The translations under genes were made by a program, and so were the position numbers. 64,000 nt of DNA from Dendrolimus kikuchii (lineage: Eukaryota > Arthropoda > Insecta > Lepidoptera > Lasiocampidae). Under the pieces are notes generated by a model that worked only from the letters and a program-made list of their open reading frames with translations, made no database searches and was not told the origin of the DNA. Positions 42,441 through 53,272 of the stretch are shown here, piece after piece (position 1 is the first letter of the stretch; the number at the start of each line of letters is the position of its first letter). The stretch covers positions 9,067,001-9,131,000 of the forward strand of contig CM034398.1 in assembly GCA_019925095.2 (NCBI GenBank), given 5' to 3'.

Positions 42441-42512
42441 CGAATTCCAACCATATAGGTGGAATTCGGATGGACCCAGGAAACTACTGGGTCTATATAG
42501 ACCCAGTAGTTT
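42441..42512. repeat. Two consecutive palindromes, the second a perfect 32-bp one
   Basis: CGAATTCCA (42441-42449) pairs with TGGAATTCG (42460-42468). Then AAACTACTGGGTCTAT (42481-42496) is followed without a gap by its exact reverse complement (42497-42512). Confidence 0.8.
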
Positions 42513-42579
42513 TTGAGAGAAAAAATTGTGGCATATAAAGACACATGGAGTGATGGATATTTTAAAAGGGTTCTATTTT

Positions 42580-42945
42580 TGCCAACATGCTTTCGCTTGG
42601 TCTTCGGAGAGACTTCGCTTCTCTCTGTGTATTCTACCGACTGTACAATGTAGAGTGTTCCGAGGGACTGTTCTAAATGGTGCCTTACTCTTCATTCTAC
42701 CACCGCACTGTTCGCCAACAGTTGGGCATTCATCCCTACTACCTTGATCCGCTTCGCTCACGTACGCAACGGTTCTCTAAAACGTTGCTCTTCCGCAACG
42801 TTGGGATTTGGAATGAGTTCCCAACTAAGATTTCTCTCAGCGCGACTTTATAGTTTATAGAATTGTCATAAAGGCTGTGAAAAAATTTCTTCCATAGGCG
42901 ACATAGCCTGTCTGCTGTATTTTCACAATAAAAAAAAACCCCCTA
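42580..42945 (+). pseudogene. 5'-truncated LINE fragment encoding the ORF2 C-terminus (CR1/Jockey-type)
   Basis: Conceptual translation gives segments such as SLGLRRDFASLCVFYRLYN, LGIHPYYLDPLRSRTQRFSK and FRNVGIWNEFPTKIS, the typical end of the reverse transcriptase polyprotein of several insect LINEs. Stops interrupt it (for example after GLF), so it is dead. The 3' end is marked by AATAAAAAAAAA near 42935. Confidence 0.65.
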
Positions 42946-43144
42946 AAAATATACGAGCAACACTTCTGTTTTACAGAATTATAATTTCTTAAGTCGATTT
43001 CGTATTGTTCCAAATACGGACCTCAGTTGGTTGACTCATGGGCTATTTGTGACCTTATGCCGAGTGAAAGTTCGAACTTTGCGTTGAAACATTCACGGCT
43101 GGCATGACACAGCTAGAGGAAAGCACCTTCTGAATTGAATTATA

Positions 43145-43262
43145 TCCATGCAGGAATTGTTGAACTGTCATAGGCATAAAAACCTACAGCCAGGTGACAG
43201 GGCATTTGCCCATTTGGTTGACTACCAAACGTTATCTAGAGTATGTCGCCACAATATAGACC
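43145..43262 (+). repeat. Dispersed repeat family B, copy 5 (decayed)
   Basis: Recognisable as CAGGTGACAGGGCATTTGCC and CTAGAGTATGTCGCCAC, with many changes from the copy at 10115. Confidence 0.5.
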
Positions 43263-43542
43263 AGCAGTGGCACATAACTATATAATTATGACAGCAGTGT
43301 GAATGGTAGAATTGATGCCGTTAGACTACGACGTACAAACCATGATCGAATAGCAGAAGTATTAAAGAAAGGTAAAAAGCATATTAAATAAATGTGTATG
43401 GTACGTGTGTGAAAGAAGATGAACCGAAAGTTGTTAGGATCGTCGCAAGTGGAGACCCATAGTCTCTGCCCACCTCCATGGGAAACAGGCGCGATAATAT
43501 GTATTTATATTCTGATATTATATGTATTATCACATTATTATC

Positions 43543-43599
43543 TTGATGAATAAAACACGCCAATCCGTGTACACTGGATTGGCGTGTTTTATTCATCAA
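43543..43599. repeat. Perfect 24-bp stem hairpin with 9-nt loop
   Basis: TTGATGAATAAAACACGCCA(ATCC) at 43543-43566 pairs without mismatch with 43576-43599; the loop is GTGTACACT. Confidence 0.85.
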
Positions 43600-43774
43600 T
43601 AACATCGATCTGATGTCCTCGCGATATTTTCTTTTCCATTAGAAGTTCAGAACGAAGTAGCTGTAGTATTATTCTTCTTTGTAATAAAAATAAGCCATTT
43701 ATATACTTAGTAATATGTAGTTTTGGTAATTACTCAATGAATAATAAAATTACTTATCTTCTATATACAAATAA

Positions 43775-44220
43775 AAATGATCTGTAGAAATGTATGTACG
43801 CGCATAACTTACGAATGACTATACTGATTTTGATGACATTTTTTGTGTGCGTTTGATTGGGTCCACGGATTATTTAGAGTCAGAATTATTTTTTCAAGAC
43901 AGGACAACGGCCATCTACCGATTCCAATTGTGAATCTAATCCATCAGGGGACCAACTCAAACTGAAAAAACAAAATCATCCAAATCGGTTCAGGAGACTA
44001 GGATGATCCTAGAACCCGATCCCAGCGCTACCTACCGGTTCCAATTGTAAATCTAAACCATCCGGAGACCCACTCAAACTCACAAAGAAATTATCAAAAT
44101 AGGTCCTGGAGATTAGGAGGATCTTAGAACCATATCCCAACGACACCTATCGGTTCCAGTTGTTAATCTAAATTATCTGGGGGCCCACACAAACACACAT
44201 AAACTAAGTAACCTAAGTTA
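43775..44220. repeat. Decayed Helitron-like dispersed repeat
   Basis: Shares with 9362-10090 a GGGTCC module after a GTGTG(C/T)GTT. phrase and an AGGACAACG...C.TCTACCG segment, reiterated about three times here (ACCTACCGGTTCCAATTGT, CTATCGGTTCCAGTTGTT). Too degraded to define ends. Confidence 0.45.
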
Positions 44221-44223
44221 CCT

Positions 44224-44449
44224 TTTTTTATACAGGGGAAATCCGTTTGAGGACCGTGAGCCGCGCGAGGGGGAAAGGTCGCGGCCCGTGTGTGGGATTC
44301 GCCAGGTCGGGGTGGCACTAGCACCTCACGTGTGAGATGCTATTTCCACGCCGCGGTTAGGGATACCCATTAAAACCCCTGTCCGATCTCCGAGTGTCCT
44401 TCGTCCGGGCTGTGGGCTCGCTCGCACATTCACCACCAGCCCGGACGGA
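44224..44449 (-). mobile_element. Severely truncated R1-type LINE 3' end with 14-bp target duplication
   Basis: Inserted between two copies of AACCTAAGTTACCT (44210-44223 and 44450-44463). The plus strand starts with a T run (poly-A tail on the minus strand). The GC-rich body has the GGGATACCCATTAAAACCCC phrase that also occurs, as GGAATACCCACTAAAACCCC, in the LINE tail at 62440-62465. It is 226 bp, 3' untranslated region only. Confidence 0.8.
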
Positions 44450-45002
44450 AACCTAAGTTACCTAAGTTAAAATTATTTAATACAAACAATACAAAAAAAA
44501 AACAAAATGATTAACTAATGGTTAGTGTCGCTTTTTCATTACATCGAGTTTCAAATCACAATGATTCTAAAGAAGTTTCACTTCAAAAATTTCATCAAAA
44601 TCGGTACATACGTTTTCTAGCAATGCACGTACATACAATTCATTTTTATTTATATATGAAGAGATGATACATTTTATAAAACACGTGATCATTAACTAAT
44701 TGCGTTGCATATCGCACTTTCATTGAATAATCGTAAAACGGGTTTCTTGAATGGCGTGACGTCACCAGCGTAGTGTATCTGACAAATCAGCTGTTTAACG
44801 TAGGTATAGTATAGTGTTGTGCGGATTATTGAATTCTTTCTTTTGCGTCACCGAGCGGGGAGTTCGATGATGTCACGAACGCAGGAACGTGCGTCCGCCA
44901 GCCGGTCGCCGATTATCCGGTTACAATCGATAAGACGGATTTAATATTGAAATATTTAGTTCACGATTTCGTAAATTTCAAACTAATTGTTTACACATAA
45001 TT

Positions 45003-45135
45003 AATACTATGTTTTAACGTTTTAAAGCGCTGTAATTTATTTAAATTTTTATTTTTATTCGTCTTCCGCGGTTACGGTTACTGAAAAGTGATAGAAATAA
45101 AAATCAAGTAACCTTTAAAACGTAGTTTTAATTAT
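45003..45135. repeat. Foldback MITE of the ACGTTTTAACGG family (degraded)
   Basis: TATGTTTTAACGTTTTAAAGC on the left and TTTAAAACGTAGTTTTAATT on the right, with GGTTACTGAAAAGTGATAG in the centre. Confidence 0.6.
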
Positions 45136-45494
45136 GTGTACTAGTCGCGAAAACTTATGGAAGTACGTTGTTTACACAATATAAGATATTATCATACTAT
45201 TGTTTTTATTTGCGTTTCAAAACTCCTATATATACAGTTTTGTCATTTAATATATTAACAGAGTTATAACAGATGGACCGTCACAAGATACTCTGGTAAA
45301 CGAAAAATCATCAAATTAATTCTCAGAGCATCCATCAACCCCTCCATACAGGCTCTCGGTCTTGTCCGGACACATTCCACTAGCATATACTGTATGTGAA
45401 AAAGAATGGAATGACCATAATTATATGTCCCACTGGTCTTTGCTATCTCTTATAAAACTAACATCTCCTTCTGAAATAAAAAACAATTACGGAT

Positions 45495-45665
45495 ATAGAA
45501 AAATAACACTTTATTGCACACCAAAATAAACAATGACAAAAAATTAATATTTACAATACTTTCTAGGCAATGCAATAGGCGGCCTTATCGCTTAAAGGGA
45601 TCTTTTCCAGACAATCTAAAGTAAATTCTTAATGTCTGGCGATGTAGGTGGTGCATAAAAGGAAC
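45495..45665 (-). repeat. LINE 3'-tail fragment (CR1-like), copy 2
   Basis: AACACTTTATTGCACACC, GGCGGCCTTATCGCTTAAAG and GGCGATGTAGGTGGTGCA, in the same order as at 47425. Confidence 0.55.
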
Positions 45666-47100
45666 AATAGATACATACATAATTAGGCTAATTGTGCACA
45701 TAAGTTTTTAATTTTTAAGTTTGTATAGTTAAAAAACTTGTTGTTTTTATTCTGAAATCTACTACCACCGATAATATATTGTTAGAGTCTATATTTTAAA
45801 TTAATGTTAACTGTAAGCGATGGCCGCCTACTCTTGTTCTTATTGTCATTTTTATTTTAATGAAGAATATACCGTTATCTCTATAATTTATATTTACCAG
45901 AAAACTGCTGTATCTTTATGAAATAAATAGCAGTTATAAATTGTAATTCAAGCTTGCAAATTTGTCAGGACAAATTTTTACAACGTTAAAATCCGAATTA
46001 AGCTCTTAATCGTGTTTACAGTTAGCTAATACGGTTAAACCGCTCATGAATAAAGGCGTCCTGAGAACAACCCTATTGAGGAGCTCTGCTTGACTAGAAC
46101 TCTCACAATATTATTATTATAGTCACAACTCGGTAGCGATGTGAATCGGACGGCAGCCGGTGACCCTCCGCGCTCTTTCGCGCCGCGGCCAATTGCCACA
46201 CCGCGAATTTGGGCCAAGCACAAATAGTTCCTACACTTTCTAGCGCACTACTACACTATACATCTATCTCTTTCTACGGTTTTTTATTTCAAATTATTAT
46301 GTTTATGTAATAATAAGTTCATTGTTTACATTACCGTTATCAGATGAATGAAAATACTTTACTGGCATTAGTGTTGATAAAGTGTCTTCAACTTACTCTC
46401 CTACAGCTGTGTAGTAAGGTCGGTGAATTCGTTTAGTAAATAATCTACTTATATTCTTATCAAGATATAATAATATTATTATAATTAAACATAAGTAACT
46501 GACAAAGACATATATATACATTTTTGAATTTGATTCATTCCACATGTTCTTTATCATTTTAATTATATTCCCACTATTATCATTTTCATTTTTGAATTAC
46601 ACTTTAATAAATCACTTTTAAAGTAAATTATAAGTAATTATAGATACCTAATTAAGTAGCAGTAGAAAGTGGTTTTGAAAGTATGTAACAAGGGTAGAAC
46701 AGTATTTACTTGAAAAATTACAAGAGCCAATATATAATGTATTTACCTATATAATAAATATACGTAGATAAACTGTAGAAAATCAATTACAATAGATTTC
46801 GGTTATAACGACGATGAAGAGATCATTATAATTCCGTTCCTATATCCAAAAGTCGTTATATAAATAGATAATAAAACAACAATATTTATTTATTGCCAGA
46901 TAATACAACCACGTAATGAGCATATAATGATATCGCCTGATGTTTACTTTATAATAATAATTCTTAAATTTATCTTTACCTATCTGAACATTTACTATGT
47001 CTATAAAAAAAACTTATTACAACTGCTGACCACCTGGATATAAACAAAAGAAAACAAATTAATTACTTGCATGGATGTTTGTGTGCTTATTGATTTATGG

Positions 47101-47250
47101 CCGGTCCCTATATCTTACTATTCATTCTCTTTATGGTAAGAAATTCAACCCATGGTAATGGGTTGAATTTTGACATTACTTGTATGGAGCTCATGTCAAA
47201 TTTAAACCGATAGTAAGGCAAAAGAATAGTCAGTAAGATATAGGAACCGG
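47101..47250. repeat. 150-bp MITE with about 20-bp inverted ends
   Basis: Left CCGGTCCCTATATCTTACT; right AGTAAGATATAGGAACCGG is its reverse complement apart from one base. An inner hairpin TTCAACCCATGGTAATGGGT(TGAA) sits near 47145. Confidence 0.75.
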
Positions 47251-47424
47251 CTGTTAGTCTTTGTGTGTATTTTCGGTCACAATATTTGCAAGGGATTTCT
47301 GGGAAGTTGTCACAAATTGTGCAATAAAACTAGTCGCTATATTCGAAATCGGAGTTATATCCGAAGTCGCAATAGACAAATTTGTTTCGTGTAAAAGTAT
47401 ATTTTAAATTCAAGGGATAGATAG

Positions 47425-47590
47425 ATAACACTTTATTGCTCACCAAATATACAATTTAAAAAATACATAATTACAATATTGTCATGGTAGAAACAATAGG
47501 CGGCCTTATCGCTTAAAGCAATCTCTTCCAGGCAACCTAACTTAAGGAATAATTTAACCTAACCTGGCGATGTAGATGGTGCAGATTATT
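47425..47590 (-). repeat. LINE 3'-tail fragment (CR1-like), copy 3
   Basis: GATAACACTTTATTGCTCAC, GGCGGCCTTATCGCTTAAAG and CTGGCGATGTAGATGGTGCA. Near-parallel to 45495-45665. Confidence 0.55.
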
Positions 47591-49284
47591 AGGTATATCA
47601 TAAATAAACATACTTAAATTACTTTATAAATTAAATACATTCAAATATATATAGGGACTTAAGTGTTACGTCGCTATAACCAAAAAGTCGTTACAACCGA
47701 GGTCGTTAAAAATAAAATCCACTGTATTTTTGATAGAAATTTGGATCCACGCACCCTACAAATAGGTGAAACCGCAGATATTGATAGACATCAATCGATA
47801 TTTATGGTCGAAATATGAACTGAGATACTCCCACAGACAAAAAATATTTAAATACAGAAAGTTTCGAACTTTCGATGTGTTGAAATGCGAGCGGGGCGTA
47901 CTTATCGTTACTTGAATAAAATCAATCGCCTATCTTTGATTGTATTTTCTTGATAAGATTCGAATAAAAATAATAAAACGTTAAATAAATATCAAATTCA
48001 TCCACTAATGTTTTCATATCCATTTGTATAACTGTAAACACTTCGGTGGCATTCCATTTGCCAAGGTTTTGAATCGATAATTTTAGTTGTTTATTTATGA
48101 ATTTCAATGTCAAGGTATCGATTAAGAAATACCTATATGATTATACGATTTTGGTTTGTAGATATTTTTTATGACGTTCGTAGATTGCCATTACCATCGG
48201 TATCTACGTATTGTTTTGTGTAAATACGAAATATTTCAAAGGTAATGCACCCGCGTTACAAAGTATAAGTAATGTGGTCGGGGTCTCCAGATTGGAGAAT
48301 TTTTGTTTGGGATGCAAAAATTTGGATTAGGTATTTAAATTTTGTCTACGGGATGCAAAATTTCCGAGCCAAGTATAACGTATCTAATAATGACAACAGC
48401 CTAGATGTCATGTTACTTTTCGCATAAGAAATTCTATGTTATATACAACCTCTATCTATGTTATAATAATTTCTATGTTCTACAATGCTCTCCTGTCGAA
48501 CTAGACTGGAATGCAGATATACTAGGTTCGATACTCGGTACGTAAAATTAGTTAAACGTTTATAACAACTTATGCTTAAGTTCTGAATAATATCTGACAG
48601 ATAACTCTGCCAATGATCCCAAACACCTAGATTGGAGCTAAAATGAAATTTGGGAGTACTGCGTGCAATGAACTATCGGGTGAACGTTGCGCCATAGAGG
48701 ACATTATAAAATATTACCCATTACTTGCTTGTGTTGTGATATTTGGGCGCCGGGGTGCGAAAATTAGCTTGCGTCCCTAACAGTGCAGACTAACATTTAT
48801 TTACATTATTATTTTGCATTCCGCAGGCAATTTCGCAAAAGTTAAAGTCTAAATAAATCCTCATGTCCGACCGTTTGTCCGTCGCATGGTACTTAAGTCT
48901 TTGCGTCCAGGTGATAAAGACGGTCCTGGGTTGTCCTCCAGATATTGGGAGCCGTATGCCAATGGGTCCGGTTTTACGATATACGAAAGCAAACAACACA
49001 ATTAAATTGGAAGCTCCATTACAGACTCTCCATGTAACCGATACAAAACCGATACATTTTAAAGATTATATTCCTTTATAAACAATCAATAAAACTACAA
49101 CAAATATAGTGATAATACGAGTAGTTGTGTTATTAGTCTTTGCGACGAATGAAAGGTGGTATGTATGTATTATAATAAATCCAGACAGTTAATGTGTGAG
49201 AACGCCTAGTGGATTAAACTCCATAAATTAGACTACAGTTGAATGGCTTAAAATGAGTACGTTATAATATCGCTTTTAGTGAGC

Positions 49285-49622
49285 TTCCTATGTCTCGTAT
49301 CATGGTCAGCAAATCGCAGTTTACTGTTAGACGTAGGCCTCCCCAAATCGGCGCTACTCGTCTCTATCCTCCGACTACTTAATGCCATGCCTATCAGCGA
49401 CCTTACACAGGTCGTCAGACTGGAGGGTGTCCGACATTACGTTTAACGAGACGCGGTGTCCACACCAGGACTCGTCTACTCCATTTGCCAACGGTCCTGC
49501 AGCACACGCGTGACCGGCACTCAGCCAGTTTAACTTGTTAATTTTGCGAGCTATAGGTATGTCGGTTACCCTGGTTCTCTTACGAATATCCTCATTTCTA
49601 ATTCTATCCATAAGAGAAACAA
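49285..49622 (-). pseudogene. RTE-type LINE remnant (ORF2 C-terminus and 3' UTR)
   Basis: On the minus strand the translation contains MDRIRNEDIRKRTRVTDIPI and KLNWLSAGHAC, the recognisable end of insect RTE-type reverse transcriptase polyproteins (R.RNE.IR.RT.VTDI ... KL.W..AGH). Downstream is the 3' UTR phrase GGGGAGGCCTACGTCTAACA. Frame and conserved residues are lost after AGH, so it is a fossil. Confidence 0.65.
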
Positions 49623-50277
49623 CCATGTCTTATATAAGTTATAAATAACTTTAGTTTGAACATTGCAAAGGCCGATTTTGGTCAGTTAATAAGTCATAAG
49701 AACAGAAAGTGTACAAAGTTAGTAATTAAAAGAGATAATATCCAAACGCCTACGTTATTTGATTAGCTCTGCCTCGCATGTGTGATTTATTATCATGTTG
49801 TACAATGTACATTGTATATATTCAATATTACATGTATGACGACACATTGACGCAATTGCTTATAGGTCACGACCACAATCAATCATTGTAGAGTAATATA
49901 CCAAAGATGTTGTGACGTATTATTGCCAAAATCGATAGTATAAATCTAGCCATACTTACTATTAATGAGTGTTGCTCGATTTGAGTCGCTCAGCGAAATA
50001 GTGGTTGTGTGTGTGTGGTGTATATGTAATTATATAATAGTGGTGTATGTGTAATAGTAATATGTACGAAATAGTGGCACAAATTTACAGTAACGGAGTT
50101 AATTAAGTATTTTTTTCTAGGTGTAGACAGAAATTAGGAGCTTTTTACAGATACAAGTATGAGTTTTTTATTGAGTCATAATTTCGATTAGGTAGATATT
50201 CTTTTTTCATGATAGAAGATTACATGTTGAGGTTGACGCGTTATGATTGTCGTAGGTGTAGCTGCGTGCGTTCACCT

Positions 50278-51237
50278 ACAGGATTCCCTCCCTCGTGGCC
50301 TGGTTTACTGCCAGGCCGAAATCCAGGCGATCAGGACGCAGGAAACCGCCGTCATAATCCAATCTTGGTCAATAGAGTTGGAAAACGCTACAGCCGGCGT
50401 TTATACAGTGGGAGCGATTCGACCGCAGCTGCTGCAATGACTCTCGCGGAAACGCGGGACTCTGACCTTCAGAATGATGCAGATACTTACGGGGCACGGT
50501 TGCTTCGATAAGTATCTGTGTCAGATTGCGGGCCGTCGTCAGCCTTCACCCCAATGCCACCAATGTGGCGCGCGTGACACGGCGTTTCATACGCTAGTTG
50601 AGTGCGCAGCTTGGCCGCCGCAGAGGTTTGAACTTGAGACACTAGTAGGTCCGATCGATTCGCTCGGCAGCCTGGTGCAAGCCATGCTGCATAGCGATGA
50701 TCATTGGGTGGGTGCGGCCAATTTCTGCGAGACGGTTATGTCTCAAAAGGAAGCCGCGGAACGAGATAGGGAGAGAAGTGGAATTGCGCGTATTGTGCAC
50801 CTCCTCATGGGCGCCGGCGTCAGCCGGGAGCCTGGAGGCGCAGATATGCGCATGACTTCCCTCCCTGAAAAATACCGCTCCAGGGCCCTCTTGCATCTAG
50901 GGAGCAGATGAGTCTTCACCCCTGTTGTCGAAGTGAGTTTGCTCTGATTCCCGGGGCATTCTCAGGTACTTATTGCGCTAGAATCGGCGTGGGCGTAACT
51001 AAGTTCTAAGTCTCATGCCTTTCGCATCATAAAGCGCGGGGCACACGGGAGGAGGGTGGTTTTAGTGGGGTATTAACCCGTGGGCATTTGTCCATCGGTT
51101 CGAGTCTCCACACAAGCCGGTCGATTACTGTTTGGATTGCCCACAGTGGAATGCCTCCATGATCGACTATGGTCTAATCCCTAGCAAAGGATCCGGTATT
51201 GTGCGAAATGCATTTCCCTCGCCTGAAAAAAAATAAA
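50278..51237 (+). pseudogene. 5'-truncated R1-type LINE with target duplication
   Basis: The insertion is bounded by AGCT(G/C)CGTGCGTTCACCT at 50260-50277 and 51238-51255, an 18-bp duplication with one mismatch. The body encodes the C-terminal end of an R1-type ORF2: ILTGHGCFDKYLCQIAGRR, a Cys/His motif CHQCGARDTAFHTLVEC, then NFCETVMSQKEAAERDRERS (open 50474-50911). Upstream fragments are in another frame, so it carries a frameshift. The 3' UTR follows, ending in an A-rich tail near 51226-51238. Reverse transcriptase and endonuclease are absent. Confidence 0.8.
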
Positions 51238-51255
51238 AGCTCCGTGCGTTCACCT

Positions 51256-52081
51256 GCGAATTTCATAGCAAATAGAATACTGGAGACATTTCCCATTGAA
51301 TCACGTACGTAAAAGCAATTATTACAATCACTCGAGGGTTATTAAGCATTATACCTGATAAGAACGCCTACCAAAATTTTGATAGCTATATCAAATTGCT
51401 ATCAAAGATAAAAGATGTAAGGTGAATTTATTATTATTTTAGAAGCACTTTAATGGCTTAAAATAATTTTAGTTGCATAGTTTTGTCATACTTTTGGAAC
51501 GAGTATGTGGAGTATTTCTTTCATAGATAAAATCCGAAACAATGGTAGATGAGAACTTGAAAAACATTTTGTTGGAAAATTATTTTAAACATAATCTGTA
51601 GAATAGTTTTTGAGGATTTAAGTTATTTAGATTAATTGAGTTTTTAGGGTACCAATAGCAAAATAGGGTACCAATAAAAATAGTAAACTTTTAACGTTAG
51701 GGAAACTTCATAGTATTGACACGCATGGCCAATTGTCCCTCTGCCGGCCTTCCCATTATAGGGAGTAACGGACATTACATTCATCATGCTTGACCAAGGC
51801 GGATTGGCGGATTTCACACATCTGTTATCTCAACATACAGGTTTGATAACGATGTTTTCCTTCACGGTCAGCACTTGATAATAGTCACATTAAGCCAGAA
51901 AACTGCCAAGTAGTGCGTTTGCTTCCTGACTAATGTTACAACTTAAATTTGAAACAAAACACGTGTTTGAGATACGGGTTAGCCAAAAACTACCATGTTT
52001 TTTGAAAGAAATAACGTTTGTTTGGTGTTCACATAGCAAGACACATGACGACGAATTATAATAATAATAATAATAATCGGC
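51256..52081. other. Spacer between two LINEs, with one SINE
   Basis: AT-rich with no coding content. Contains a minus-strand family A SINE at about 51728-51935 and an ATA/AAT trinucleotide run at about 52058-52078. Confidence 0.55.
51728..51935 (-). repeat. tRNA-headed SINE family A, copy 5
   Basis: TTGACCAAGGCGGATTGGCG, TTTTCCTTCACGGTCAGCA and CCAGAAAACTGCCAAGTAGT match the body of the other copies in reverse. The tRNA-like head is missing. Confidence 0.65.
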
Positions 52082-52155
52082 AGACAAACACACATATTGT
52101 ATATCCCCAAATTAAGCAAGTTACGCTTGTATTATGGGTAATATACAACGGACTA
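52082..52155 (-). repeat. SINE family C tail abutting the helicase LINE
   Basis: CACACATATTGTATATCCCC and AATTAAGCAAGTTACGCTTG are the reverse complement of the body at 7731-7803. Similarity stops at about 52155, within 80 bp of ORF1 of the large LINE. This places the LINE's 5' end in the interval 52155-52231. Confidence 0.6.
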
Positions 52156-52231
52156 CTCTGGGGCCGTTCCCAGACACCCAGACCATAGTAAATAACGGAG
52201 AAAATACGTTTCCGAAATTTACTAAACCAGG

Positions 52232-53272
52232 AATGACCTGGCAACACAGGTCCGCCAAATAAAAACAACACACGCAAACACACCACCCCCTCCACCAATA
52301 GAGCTGGGAGAACATCTCCAGCCCATAACGGAGAGACTAGAGGCAGTCAAGTCCGACATTAGGACCCTAAAAGAGAACCTGCAACACCAACAGCAGGCCC
52401 CGCCGGCAACTAGCCTGGCGGAAGAACTCTCTTCCTCTGGCCAATCCAAGGTCGCCTCATACGCGGAGGTCGCGGCAAAGAAAAAACCCGTCCTAAAACC
52501 CAACCATACCCTCATCATCTCCTCGCCGGATCCATTAAAGACCGGCGAAAAGGTGATAGAGGAGATCCGACTAGCTTTGGACCCAAGAAAAACTGGGGCA
52601 AAGGTTGATAGGATCAGGACGGGCAAAAACCAAAAGGTTATTCTTAGCTGCGGCACAAAAGAGGACCTAAAACTGGTGGAGGACAGGGTGAAAAATCACT
52701 CAAAACTAAAGGCGGAGATCGCAAAAACGAGCCTCCCCCTAGTCATTGTCAAGGACGTGATGGCCTACCACACCGACAAAGAGATAGAGGAGCAACTAGC
52801 GGTGCAAAATGCGCACCTGCTGAAAATCCTATCTCCCAAAGCCATCCACATCCGAGTCCGTTCGCGGAAAAAGACCCGCAACCCACTCCAGTGTCACGTG
52901 ATACTGGAAGTGTCAGCCCCAGTCCATAAGCGGTTCACAGAGGAAGGACACCTCTACATAGGGATCCAACGGAGACCAGTAGAGGACCAGTCCCCTCTGG
53001 TGCAATGCGCCAAATGCCTGGGATATGGACACACTAGAGCGCACTGCCAGGAAGCGCAATCCTTCTGCAGTCACTGCGGAGGAAAGCACACCTGGGAGGA
53101 GTGCAACCGGCGCAAGGACGGCGTTAAGCCGGCATGCAGGAATTGCAAGATGGCCGGAGATAAAAATCCGGACACCCTGCCCCAGCATGCTCATAATGCC
53201 TACAGCCCGGATTGCCCCGAGCGCCACAAGTGGGATGCTATAGCGAGGACTAAGATCAACTACAGTTGTTAA
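52232..53272 (+). CDS. LINE ORF1: Gag-like protein with CCHC zinc knuckles
   Basis: 346 residues from the ATG at 52232 (MTWATQVRQIKTTHANTPPP); the frame upstream is not coding-like. It has a proline run, a predicted coiled-coil or helical stretch (ITERLEAVKSDIRTLKENLQ), then a central region resembling the RNA-recognition-like core of LINE ORF1 proteins (LIISSPDPLKTGEKVIEEIR ... KNQKVILSC). At the end is a cluster of Cys/His knuckles: CAKCLGYGHTRAHC, CSHCGGKHTWEEC, and a variant CRNCKMAGD...H...C with longer spacing. It binds the element's RNA in the ribonucleoprotein. It ends with TAA at 53270-53272, overlapping the ORF2 open frame by 29 nt. Confidence 0.85.
   Translation, partial: NDLATQVRQIKTTHANTPPPPPIELGEHLQPITERLEAVKSDIRTLKENLQHQQQAPPATSLAEELSSSGQSKVASYAEVAAKKKPVLKPNHTLIISSPDPLKTGEKVIEEIRLALDPRKTGAKVDRIRTGKNQKVILSCGTKEDLKLVEDRVKNHSKLKAEIAKTSLPLVIVKDVMAYHTDKEIEEQLAVQNAHLLKILSPKAIHIRVRSRKKTRNPLQCHVILEVSAPVHKRFTEEGHLYIGIQRRPVEDQSPLVQCAKCLGYGHTRAHCQEAQSFCSHCGGKHTWEECNRRKDGVKPACRNCKMAGDKNPDTLPQHAHNAYSPDCPERHKWDAIARTKINYSC

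Larger units (their letters stand above)
34743..50264. other. Long intergenic region between the Polinton and the LINE cluster
   Basis: Apart from the repeats listed separately I find no supportable gene. AT-rich stretches with no recognisable content include 35945-36230, 36450-37740, 39280-42430, 45670-47100 and 47600-49280. Two small GC-rich patches stand out: 44840-44925, 80 bp downstream of a TGACGTCA at 44757, and 46125-46215. Either could be a promoter, an untranslated exon or repeat debris. The open frames in this region are short and show no family resemblance. Confidence 0.5.

Noticed and set aside
48863..49081. 72-codon plus-strand frame
   Set aside because: Short, open on both strands, no motif.
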